DNA of 64,000 nt from CAYZJR01 sp964503045 (GTDB lineage: Bacteria; Cyanobacteriota; Vampirovibrionia; Obscuribacterales; Obscuribacteraceae): positions 1-64,000 of the forward strand of contig CAZCZI010000033.1 of assembly GCA_964503045.1 (NCBI GenBank), in the 5' to 3' direction. This document shows positions 1 to 8,089 of this stretch, piece by piece (within the stretch, counting starts at the first letter, position 1; each line of letters opens with the position of its first letter). The notes under the pieces were generated by a model. The model searched no databases. It was not told the origin of the DNA and worked only from the letters and a program-made list of their open reading frames with translations. A program made the translations under genes and the position numbers.

Positions 1-933
1 GAAGTTCACGAGGTGCACGTCGCTCTTGGACTGATTTTTGAAGCGCTTAAAACAGAAAAGGAGTTTGTAAAGGCTAGGCAGAAGTACATAGCTGATGTGT
101 TGCATCATCTCGAATCAATTGCCCATGTTCGATATACCAATGTACCGGGGATGAACACAGCAACGGTTGCCCAATGGCCTGGCTTCGGATGTGATGTAGT
201 CACGGTTTTAGAGAATGCTTTTGTAGAAATGAAACGTCTCCACTCGGAAGTAATCGATTTGAATCATGTTGCACTTGCCATTATTCGAAAAGGAGATCGC
301 GAAGTTCGCAGTTGTGTCTCGGATTGGCACGAAATGAAGGGATTGGCTTCTCGCCTGGAGCAGTGCGTCGCATGGAGCAACAGTCGCACTCGTAACTCAA
401 CACCTCTTGCTGAGCAAATCAATATCGACTGTTTAAACAATTACTTCTTGCCTGTAAATGCAGAGCAAACATTTTTCTCATTTTCCAAGAATCCCATTAC
501 CAATCTCAGCACCAACAGCAAGTATTCACTTTGGTATGCTTGGGAGAGAGCCGGCAAACATGCGCAAAACGACGTAAACATCGATCATTTGCTTGGCGGT
601 ATTCTGAGTTCACAACTTGATTCCCAGACTTGCGACTTTCTGCGAGAGTTTGGACTGACGCGCACTGATTTTGAAGAGCATTGCAACTTCGCAATCAAGC
701 GTGGCGTACGAAGAACGGTTCCAGACCTGCGCTTGCATCCTCTCGCTAAGAGGGTGTTATTGCGAGCAAACATGATTGCTGAGAAGTTGGGAAAATCTCT
801 CACAGAGCCCGAACACATTTTGCTGTCAATCTTGTCTGAAGATCGCGGAATGGCGCTACCCTTTTTCGAGTATCTAAATATTGATGCAAAGTCAGCATAC
901 CAATCACTGCGCGCACGCCTGGAGAGTGTATAA
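1..933 (+). CDS. Clp N-terminal-domain-like protein (5' end probably outside window)
   Basis: The frame is open to the window edge, so this is probably the 3' part of a longer gene; the first possible start inside the window is GTG at 13, with no room to judge a ribosome binding site. The C-terminal half (about residues 165-306 counted from that GTG) reads as a Clp-N double repeat: a helical segment with IDHLLGGIL, then LHPLAKRVLLRAN and the hallmark TEPEHILLSIL. The N-terminal part has a weaker version (LNHVALAII). No Walker motifs occur, so this is not a ClpA/B/C unfoldase but a stand-alone Clp-N protein, a form often thought to bind substrates or adaptors. Its TAA stop is followed directly by the ATG of the next gene, which suggests one transcript. 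Function beyond the fold is unknown. Confidence 0.75.
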   Translation, partial: EVHEVHVALGLIFEALKTEKEFVKARQKYIADVLHHLESIAHVRYTNVPGMNTATVAQWPGFGCDVVTVLENAFVEMKRLHSEVIDLNHVALAIIRKGDREVRSCVSDWHEMKGLASRLEQCVAWSNSRTRNSTPLAEQINIDCLNNYFLPVNAEQTFFSFSKNPITNLSTNSKYSLWYAWERAGKHAQNDVNIDHLLGGILSSQLDSQTCDFLREFGLTRTDFEEHCNFAIKRGVRRTVPDLRLHPLAKRVLLRANMIAEKLGKSLTEPEHILLSILSEDRGMALPFFEYLNIDAKSAYQSLRARLESV

Positions 934-1839
934 ATGCCCAAAAACATCTCGGTTGTTTTCAAAACTGCTATCGTAATGCTATTGGCTCTTCTCACAGTTA
1001 ACACTATGGCAATTGCAGCAGAACTTTCAGACGAACTAAAAATGCTAAAAACTGCATCAGCATTTACGCGTGGTGGTGGCGAAAGAGCAGCTGCGGAAGT
1101 TGATGAGTATGACGCATACAAAAAGATTTGCACCAACTGGAACAAGCTTGGCGAGAGCGATCTAAATGATCTGTTGAAGTCGGCAACCCCGGCTGGAAAA
1201 CTCTACGCGGCTGCTCTGATTTGGGAAACAAACTGCTATCGCGGTCAACCGGCGATGATGAAGAGTGGATTTGAAAGCCTCAAGAACGACAAAGCAAAAG
1301 TGAAGTACCAAAGTGGATGCGATGTTTCCGAGCACACTGTCGGAGAAATTGCATCTGCCTTCTTGAAAGATGGACAGTGGTTGGATTTCGGTGTGTCGCG
1401 CTGGTGTGAAAAACCCGTGCGCGAGTCGCACTCCCTAAACGATTTGAAATTGCTTGAAAGTGCAAAGGTATTTTCTTATGGTGAGGTGCTTGGTCAAGCT
1501 ACGAAGAACGAGCAATATGCCGCCTATCAGCGCATTTTGGCTGGGTGGAACAAACTTGCCCCAAACGATTTGGACAATATGTTGAAGGCGGCAACACCTG
1601 CAGGTAAACTCTATGCAGCGGCGTTAATTTCAGAAGTTAACTGCTACGGCGGACATCCCACGAAAATGAAAACTGGGTTCGAGCAGCTAAAAAGGGACTC
1701 TACCAAGGTGATGTACCGGTCTGGTTGCTGTGTTTCGGAACACACTGTCGGCGAGATCGCGAGCGCCTTTCTCAAAGATGGAAAGTTTCAAGATTTTGGT
1801 GTCTCTGTGTTCTGTAAAAAGCCCGTGAGCGGCAAGTAG
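934..1839 (+). CDS. Secreted protein made of two copies of an unrecognised ~130-residue domain
   Basis: Residues 1-29 form a signal peptide (Lys near the N-terminus, hydrophobic core MLLALLTVNTMAIA, AAE cleavage region). The mature protein is an internal duplication: about residues 36-165 and 168-301 align along their length, sharing ATPAGKLYAAALI, a following E-x-NCY, SGC-x-VSEHTVGEIASAFLKDG and a final FGVS with a Cys. Each copy keeps three equivalent cysteines, so a disulfide-stabilised extracytoplasmic fold is likely. I do not recognise the family. It starts on the base after the stop of the Clp-N-like gene, so the two are probably translated from one message. Confidence 0.75.
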   Translation: MPKNISVVFKTAIVMLLALLTVNTMAIAAELSDELKMLKTASAFTRGGGERAAAEVDEYDAYKKICTNWNKLGESDLNDLLKSATPAGKLYAAALIWETNCYRGQPAMMKSGFESLKNDKAKVKYQSGCDVSEHTVGEIASAFLKDGQWLDFGVSRWCEKPVRESHSLNDLKLLESAKVFSYGEVLGQATKNEQYAAYQRILAGWNKLAPNDLDNMLKAATPAGKLYAAALISEVNCYGGHPTKMKTGFEQLKRDSTKVMYRSGCCVSEHTVGEIASAFLKDGKFQDFGVSVFCKKPVSGK

Positions 1840-1858
1840 CGCACATTGTGAGTGGATT

Positions 1859-3193
1859 CTACTTACTCTTCGAAAACCAAAGCCTAAATGCACAAATTGC
1901 AAGCACGATTGAATAAACCGCAAACCACTGCACCATTGTTGTGAATGGAACCAAACGAAGCAAGAAGAAAACCCAACTCAACAACGGATAGAGCAGGATC
2001 ATTCTTCTCATGGTCAGAGCCAGTTTCTTCTTGTGTTTCGCACTCTTAGGCACTGCTTGTTCAGCACTTTGATCAGCTTCTTGTCGGGGCATCATGCCAT
2101 CGACAAACTCGTCTGTCGCGACCCACAGCCAAAGACATGGAAGCGTAAAGAGCAGATAGTCCTGCGAATGGGTGTGAACACTAAATAGCAACATTGCCAT
2201 CGTAGATAGTGCCGCACAAATATGAAAAGCCCAGCTTGAAGTGTTGATGAGTCGAGGTTTTACTTTCCACCATAAATATCCGAGCGCTCCAGAAGCTAAT
2301 ATGCAGAGGGCGCCAACAATTGTTCCCACCACGTGAGTGTCGCCACCCATGACCCAAAACAACATACCGCGAATGTTTTGTTGTCCTTGCGGCTCGACGC
2401 CACTAAAACGTCGATTCGTTTCAGCATGTAGCAGTACTTTCGGCCACTCGATGCAATTGTCCCAACCCAAAACGCCAATACACACCGCTGCGGCAACTGC
2501 GCTTGCAATGAGAAAACCGGCTGCATACCGAAGCTTTCCGATGGCGAGTCCGCAAGCAAGAATGAATGGAAGGTATTGGACCTTCACAAGCAAAAAGATA
2601 CTTGCCAATCCTGCTGCAAAAGGTCTTTCCTTTTTGAGCAATATCCAGAATGCACTCAAAGCCGCGAAGAGAAAGAGACTGGTTTGACCCAGCTCAATGC
2701 TCACCCACATTGGAAAACTACCGAGAACAGCGGTGATTGCAAATGCCATCGCGAATCGATTCTTCGACTCTGAATGGAAAAGTGCGTAAGCGCTAGAAAC
2801 TACACAAATAAATCCCAGAAAACTCCAAGTCAACCATGCATAATTCGGAGGCAGAAATGCAAACGGGATGCAAAACACAAAGAGTGTCGGCGGATATTGC
2901 AAATAGAAAGGCATCTCTGCCACTATAGGCGCTATTACCTTCGCGCTCTCTTTTGCTTGAACTTCCACATCGTAGATATTGATGTGCTCTTTTTGAGCCC
3001 GTTGTCCAAGCACGCCTGCCGTATAGTGGTTAACAAAATCGCTGATGTAGGGTCTGCCGCCCATGACTCGTGCAAACAGCTCATGGTCGTTGAACAGTCT
3101 ATAAACGAGCATGTAAGAATTGATGCCCCAGCAAAGGAAGAATGCGAAGTATGCGACCCAGAGCCGCTTCTTCATCCTCTCTTTAGAAAACAT
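1859..3193 (-). CDS. GT87-type (DUF2029) multi-pass membrane glycosyltransferase
   Basis: A 444-residue polytopic membrane protein with about 10 hydrophobic segments. The first periplasmic loop carries the family-typical acidic site (YISDFVNHYTAG, then IYD about 25 residues later). GT87 enzymes move mannosyl or other sugars from a polyprenyl-phosphate donor onto envelope glycans or lipids. A Lys-rich cytoplasmic loop (AKHKKKLALTMRR) lies near the C-terminus. It is a paralogue of the divergently transcribed gene at 3319-4590, with which it shares a 125-base promoter region. The donor and acceptor cannot be told from sequence. A second in-frame ATG six codons in is an alternative start. Confidence 0.75.
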   Translation of the reverse strand: MFSKERMKKRLWVAYFAFFLCWGINSYMLVYRLFNDHELFARVMGGRPYISDFVNHYTAGVLGQRAQKEHINIYDVEVQAKESAKVIAPIVAEMPFYLQYPPTLFVFCIPFAFLPPNYAWLTWSFLGFICVVSSAYALFHSESKNRFAMAFAITAVLGSFPMWVSIELGQTSLFLFAALSAFWILLKKERPFAAGLASIFLLVKVQYLPFILACGLAIGKLRYAAGFLIASAVAAAVCIGVLGWDNCIEWPKVLLHAETNRRFSGVEPQGQQNIRGMLFWVMGGDTHVVGTIVGALCILASGALGYLWWKVKPRLINTSSWAFHICAALSTMAMLLFSVHTHSQDYLLFTLPCLWLWVATDEFVDGMMPRQEADQSAEQAVPKSAKHKKKLALTMRRMILLYPLLSWVFFLLRLVPFTTMVQWFAVYSIVLAICAFRLWFSKSK

Positions 3194-3318
3194 TTGCTGC
3201 AGTCATTCTTGCCTTTTCCGCCTACGATTCTATCATGAGGTATTTCGCCCGTACGATCCGCCAATTTGGTAAACTCGGAAAGGCTTATCTCACAAACACT
3301 TGACACGCTCCACCACCA

Positions 3319-4590
3319 ATGCCTTATTCGCGAAAAAAAGCCTTAAACCTAGCCATTTTCGCTTACGGTTGCCTTGTCGCGATGTGGTTTTGCGCCTGCT
3401 GCTGGCTAATCACGTCCAATGCAATCAAGGGCAATCTCACCGTCGTTAAAAGCGACGGAAAGATTTTCATTACCGATTTCATGCATTTCTATCGTGCCGG
3501 CAAGATGGTTCTTTCTGAAGATAGAAAAAACTTGTACGACCTCAAGGTGCAGCAAGACTGGCTCAACAAATTGGTGGCACCGTACACACCAACTGTTGAG
3601 ATGAACAATCAAAATGTTCCTTACTATTGGATGCTCTTTGTTCCTCTTTCATTCCTGCCTATTGATGCTGCTCACCTCGTATGGGACGCCGTTTCAATGT
3701 CGCTTGCCATCGTTGGTGTGTATTTGTTGGGAAGGAACAACAATTCGCTTGGAAAGGCTGGAAACTTTTTTCTGATAGGTTTATTTTTGGCTTCATTTGC
3801 GGGTTTTCAGACAATCTACATAGGACAAAGCAGTCTGTTCGTTCTTGGAATGGTGAGCTTGTATTGGTATTCCTTTTTGAAGGGGCGCGATGTCGCTGCC
3901 GGAATCTTTTTGGCGTCAGTCGTTAAACTGCAGTATCTTCCATTTTTCATGATTCCACTGTTGGTGCAGCGCAAAGTAAAGACTATCATTGCCTTTGGGG
4001 CAACTCTAGCTGTTTATCTTCTTGCAGTCGGACTACTAACAGATTGGCAAAATGTTTTCGGTTATCCGAAAGCGCTCTTTTCCATTGAAACCAACACATA
4101 TGTCGCTGCCGATCGCATGATTTCTCTGCGCTCGATATTGAGTCATTTCTTGCCTCAGTCAATTGTTCTTCCAGCGAGCATGGTATTGTCTGTGGCGTCA
4201 CTGCCGTTGCTTGGCTGGATTTGGATAAAGGCCGGCAAGAACGTACATGCTGTTCGCAGCGCCACTGCTTTGACTGTACTCATTGCGATGCTCGCCAGCC
4301 CGCATTCGTTTGAGATTGATTGCGTGCTCTTGGCGCTGCCTGCGGTTTTGACTGTTCCTGCTGTTTCGCTGTCAAAATTTGAGGGTCTCAGGACAATTGA
4401 AAAGGCATACTGTCTGCTGTATTTCGCCTATCCGTTATTGAGTTGGATAATCTTCTTTGCCTTTGCTGCAAGTTATGCTGCGAAGTCGGTTAGTTTTGCC
4501 CTGATTAATTTGATACTGCTCATACTGTGTTGGATGATTTCGTCGCCGACCAAGCCTCCTCAAACACAAGCGGAAGAGGCGCAGTCATAG
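3319..4590 (+). CDS. GT87-type (DUF2029) multi-pass membrane glycosyltransferase
   Basis: A 423-residue polytopic membrane protein, paralogous to the gene on the opposite strand to its left. It keeps the same first-loop pattern: ITDFMHFYRAGKMVL, then LYDL, with the Asp expected to act in catalysis in this lipid-phosphate-sugar-dependent family. The following membrane region also matches its paralogue (YIGQSSLFVLGMVSLYWY against ELGQTSLFLFAALSAFWI). The C-terminus is short and polar (SSPTKPPQTQAEEAQS). No clear ribosome binding site precedes the ATG, so leaderless or weak initiation is possible. A role in envelope polysaccharide or glycolipid assembly is inferred from the family only. Confidence 0.75.
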   Translation: MPYSRKKALNLAIFAYGCLVAMWFCACCWLITSNAIKGNLTVVKSDGKIFITDFMHFYRAGKMVLSEDRKNLYDLKVQQDWLNKLVAPYTPTVEMNNQNVPYYWMLFVPLSFLPIDAAHLVWDAVSMSLAIVGVYLLGRNNNSLGKAGNFFLIGLFLASFAGFQTIYIGQSSLFVLGMVSLYWYSFLKGRDVAAGIFLASVVKLQYLPFFMIPLLVQRKVKTIIAFGATLAVYLLAVGLLTDWQNVFGYPKALFSIETNTYVAADRMISLRSILSHFLPQSIVLPASMVLSVASLPLLGWIWIKAGKNVHAVRSATALTVLIAMLASPHSFEIDCVLLALPAVLTVPAVSLSKFEGLRTIEKAYCLLYFAYPLLSWIIFFAFAASYAAKSVSFALINLILLILCWMISSPTKPPQTQAEEAQS

Positions 4591-4644
4591 CGACGTCGAC
4601 ATCCTAGTTCTCGCACGTACGCGCCGCACACCAGCCGCCTGCCA

Positions 4645-6315
4645 TCACTCGTCGAGCCGAACCTTCTTCGTCTTGATGAACGACGACCACTCGCGCAAAT
4701 AGTCCTTGTGCGTACTCATGTCCGGGTGCCGTTTTTGGTAGATTTTCATTCCCATGCTGTAGGCAAGCCTGGCATCTGATTCTTTGTTTGCCTTGGCATA
4801 GCACTTGGCGAGATCCAGATAGACTTCTGAAAGTTCTTCCTCGCGACTCGGTTTGTCTTTCAGAATTTCAACGCAGAATTGCAGTAGCGGCAAAGCCTCG
4901 GCCTCTTTGTTTTCCTGCAAATAGCTCTTCGCGAGCTTTCGCATCTTCTGATATCCCTCGTCGTTTATGGCCTCAGCAGTGACCTCGGGTTTCTTCTTTG
5001 GAAATACTTCGAACTGAAGCGCCGACGCAATGTTCGGCATGACTTTATATGCGACGAATCCGACGATTGACGCAAAGCCAATAAAGAACAAGACACAGAC
5101 TGCGGTTAACAGAAAAGTGTTGTCTCTGAAACCCTTGCTCTTGTCACCTTTTTCTTTTGGTCGTTTGATCTTTTTGTTTTGCTTAATCAAAAGCAGATCA
5201 TGCAGCAGATCTTTCACATGCTGGTATCGCTTCGCCGGTTCCTTTTCCAGGCAGCGCATGACTGCGAAATTGAGATCATCACTGACATTCGCGACTTGAT
5301 ACAGCGGTCGCGGCTTATCGTTAAGTTGTTTTCTCAAAGTATCGAGAACATTTTGTCCTATCAGTGGTGGCTGCCCTGAAAGAACTTCATACATGAGCGT
5401 TCCCAGTGAAAAGATATCTGCGCGCCCGTCGAGATTCTGTCCCATACATTGTTCGGGGCTCATGTACATTGGGCTTCCGAAGACCTCGCCGGTCTGTGTC
5501 AGCTTAGACTGTTCGGTGTCTTCGAAAAGTATTTTTGCAATACCGAAGTCGAGGATTTTTACTGTTTCAGTGCCGTCTCTTTCGGTTCCGACCACAATAT
5601 TACTTGGCTTTAGATCTCTGTGCACGATGCCCTTGTCGTGCGCTTCTACGAGCGCAGAAGCAATCTGGCAAAACCAATTTATGGCGATCGCTTGTTGAAC
5701 GGCGCGGCATTCTTTGAGGACGTCGGACAGTGATGTTCCAGTCAAAAACTCAACGACCAGAAACGGTCTTTGATCGTCTTCAGTCAGTCCGAAGTCAAAA
5801 AGCCGAATAATATTCTTGTGCGTTAAGGCGCTCACTGCTTGTGCTTCAATCTGAAATCTTCTAAGCATGTTGTTGTCGCTGAGCAGATGCGATCTCATCA
5901 ATTTCAGCGCAACATCTTGCTTCATCAACAAGTGCTTGGCGCTATAAACGACGCTCATGCCACCACGGCCGACAAACTCGATGATTTTGTACTTTTGGTT
6001 GATGACTTCGCCGACGAGTGCGTGTTCGGCGGCGGTTGGGCGTTTGCTGTACTCTTCCTCGCATCTGTGCGTAAAGCCGAAGAAGGTCATGCCGCAGATG
6101 TGACAAAACTGCTGTCCACCGCCGGTGATGCTTCGCAGCACCGGATGTTTCGTAATGGTTACTTCAGTATGATCTTCCGGCTTTGGTGCTTCTGCGCAAA
6201 CGCATGAGTTTGATGCCGCAAACCAGGATGTCATCGCACGGCGGTCGCCCACCTTCGGCTTGCCGCAGCGAGCACAAAGCAAGCTCTTCGCGGGGGTGTC
6301 AGACCGGGGCGACAT
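4645..6315 (-). CDS. Membrane Ser/Thr protein kinase with zinc-ribbon head and TPR-like tail (third of tandem trio)
   Basis: The 556 residues read: a cysteine cluster (C14-x2-C17, C38-x-C40, then a CxxC near 71) that looks like zinc ribbons; a Hanks-type kinase domain at about 108-375 with GRGGMSVVY, ALKLM lysine, HRDLKPSN catalytic loop and DFGIAK; an activation segment LTQTGEVFGSPMYMSPEQC; one transmembrane helix at about 405-427; and an extracytoplasmic helical tail (450-556) with TPR-like spacing. All catalytic residues are present, so it should be active. Ribosome site GGAGG precedes the ATG by 8 bases. It is the last of three same-strand paralogues spaced 18-61 bases apart, probably one operon. 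Likely role: transmembrane signalling by phosphorylation; the signal is unknown. Confidence 0.9.
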   Translation of the reverse strand: MSPRSDTPAKSLLCARCGKPKVGDRRAMTSWFAASNSCVCAEAPKPEDHTEVTITKHPVLRSITGGGQQFCHICGMTFFGFTHRCEEEYSKRPTAAEHALVGEVINQKYKIIEFVGRGGMSVVYSAKHLLMKQDVALKLMRSHLLSDNNMLRRFQIEAQAVSALTHKNIIRLFDFGLTEDDQRPFLVVEFLTGTSLSDVLKECRAVQQAIAINWFCQIASALVEAHDKGIVHRDLKPSNIVVGTERDGTETVKILDFGIAKILFEDTEQSKLTQTGEVFGSPMYMSPEQCMGQNLDGRADIFSLGTLMYEVLSGQPPLIGQNVLDTLRKQLNDKPRPLYQVANVSDDLNFAVMRCLEKEPAKRYQHVKDLLHDLLLIKQNKKIKRPKEKGDKSKGFRDNTFLLTAVCVLFFIGFASIVGFVAYKVMPNIASALQFEVFPKKKPEVTAEAINDEGYQKMRKLAKSYLQENKEAEALPLLQFCVEILKDKPSREEELSEVYLDLAKCYAKANKESDARLAYSMGMKIYQKRHPDMSTHKDYLREWSSFIKTKKVRLDE

Positions 6316-6333
6316 CGTTAGAATCCTCCATGG

Positions 6334-8028
6334 CTAGCGACCTTTGCGTCGAGCCTTGCGCGTCTCTGACTTAGACTGTTTGGCCAAGAATTGATTGAAA
6401 ACGGCATCTTTAGCAGCGGGGTGGAACCCATAGATTTTGTACGTCTTCAAGGCATCATCTAACCGGCCCAAGAGTTGATGACAGCGTCCAAGATTTTGCC
6501 CCGCGCGTTTGACTTCGTCTGGATATTTTTTGCCTTTTTCTATCATGAACGTAAACAGCGGGATAGCCTTGTCGTACCAACCCTTTTCATAACAAGAGTA
6601 GGCGAGTTCGCGCACTCGATCGAAGTCGGGGTCGGCCGAAGCGGTCTTGGCCGATGTTGAAGCGACGGTTGTTGTTTGCGGCTTCTCAGGCGGCTTTTGC
6701 ATTGTAAACCAGGCGACTGCCGCGGAGCCAAAACCGAGGGCACATGCAAAAATTGTGAGGACCACCGCCATTTTTATGTTGTCGGCAACACTCTCTTTTG
6801 GTCCATCCGGCGTTTTTATATGGCGTATGTTTTGCGCCTGCACCTTGGGTCCGCTGCGCGGAATGGCGTTTTGAATCTTTCTGTGATCGCGGACGTCTTC
6901 AAGGTCGCGTAACAGATCGGCGGCCGATTGATATCTAAGACTTGCTGATTTGTCGAGGCACCGCCGAACCACATAATCGAGCGAGTCGGAAAGTTCACTT
7001 ACGACATCTGTAAGCGGTATTGGCTCTTCATTACACTGTTTGCTCAGAGTGTCAAAAATGTTCTGCCCCACAAATGGTGGCGACCCCGACAAAACTTCGT
7101 ACATGAGACAACCCATTGAATAAATGTCGGAGCGGCCGTCCAATTTAGAGCCGCGGCATTGTTCTGGACTCATGTACATGGGGCTGCCGAAGACTTCACC
7201 GGTTTGCGTGAGTTTCGATTTGTCCGCGCCTTCGGTAAACAAAACTTTGGCGATACCGAAGTCGAATATCTTTACCATTCCATCGTCGATTACTACGTTC
7301 GACGGTTTCAAGTCGCGGTGAATAACCCCTTGTTCATGCGCGTCTTGCAGAGCTTGTGCGATTTGGCAAAACCAGCCGACTGCCTCGTCTTGAGGGATGC
7401 GGCCTTTGTCTTTCACGATGTCGGCCAGTGAAATGCCGATGAGAAGCTCGACCACCAAGAATGGTTGATTCTCAACGGTTACGTCGAGGTCAAACAGTCT
7501 AATGATGTGTTTGCTGTTGAGTGCGCTCACAGCGCGCGCTTCGGTTCTAAACCGGTTAACGCTCTCCACATCAGCCAACAAGTGCGAGCGCAAAAACTTC
7601 AACGCCACATCTTTCTGCATGAGCAGATGCCGGGCTCGATAAACGACGCTCATACCGCCACGTCCGATGAAGCTCATCACGTGGTACTTGTCGTTGAGAA
7701 CCTGACCGATAATGGACCTTTCGCTTGCAGTTGCCGTTCGTTTGCTGTGTTCGCGGCTGGCTTCGTCAGTGGGAGCCAGTTCGATCTGGCGACCGTGCTG
7801 CAGATAAGGGCGCTGTGGGGGTGTTTGAGTTGACTGAGGCGGTGCCGTGCGCTTCAGTCTGGCCTGGCGCCGATCACCGTTGGAATCCTGACAGGTGCAG
7901 CGCGAAGGGCGAAAAATCCACGAGGTGAGCGAGCCGTTTCCTTCTTCCGACATTTGCTTTCCGCAGTCCGGACAGATAATGGGCGCGTCTTCTTTGAGGG
8001 CTTTTAACGATTTGGGCAGTTTTGGCAT
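6334..8028 (-). CDS. Membrane Ser/Thr protein kinase with zinc-ribbon head and TPR-like tail (second of trio)
   Basis: A 564-residue paralogue of its two neighbours. The head has CPDCGKQ and a later CTCQ that form one cysteine cluster; the second CxxC pair seen in the neighbours is missing, which separates it from them. The kinase domain (about 112-375) has GRGGMSVVY, ALKFL, HRDLKPSN, DFGIAK and the same LTQTGEVFGSPMYMSPEQC activation segment. One transmembrane helix (IKMAVVLTIFACALGFGSAA) comes next, then a tail of helical repeats with LGRCHQLLGRLDDALKTY, a clear TPR-like unit. The extreme C-terminus is strongly basic (SETRKARRKGR). It is spaced 18 bases from the downstream kinase, consistent with co-transcription. 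Confidence 0.9.
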   Translation of the reverse strand: MPKLPKSLKALKEDAPIICPDCGKQMSEEGNGSLTSWIFRPSRCTCQDSNGDRRQARLKRTAPPQSTQTPPQRPYLQHGRQIELAPTDEASREHSKRTATASERSIIGQVLNDKYHVMSFIGRGGMSVVYRARHLLMQKDVALKFLRSHLLADVESVNRFRTEARAVSALNSKHIIRLFDLDVTVENQPFLVVELLIGISLADIVKDKGRIPQDEAVGWFCQIAQALQDAHEQGVIHRDLKPSNVVIDDGMVKIFDFGIAKVLFTEGADKSKLTQTGEVFGSPMYMSPEQCRGSKLDGRSDIYSMGCLMYEVLSGSPPFVGQNIFDTLSKQCNEEPIPLTDVVSELSDSLDYVVRRCLDKSASLRYQSAADLLRDLEDVRDHRKIQNAIPRSGPKVQAQNIRHIKTPDGPKESVADNIKMAVVLTIFACALGFGSAAVAWFTMQKPPEKPQTTTVASTSAKTASADPDFDRVRELAYSCYEKGWYDKAIPLFTFMIEKGKKYPDEVKRAGQNLGRCHQLLGRLDDALKTYKIYGFHPAAKDAVFNQFLAKQSKSETRKARRKGR

Positions 8029-8089
8029 TAAGCCGAGGTTCCTCTATCCCGCTCTCGACTTATATACCCGCCCACGCCGCTCCCAAGCC

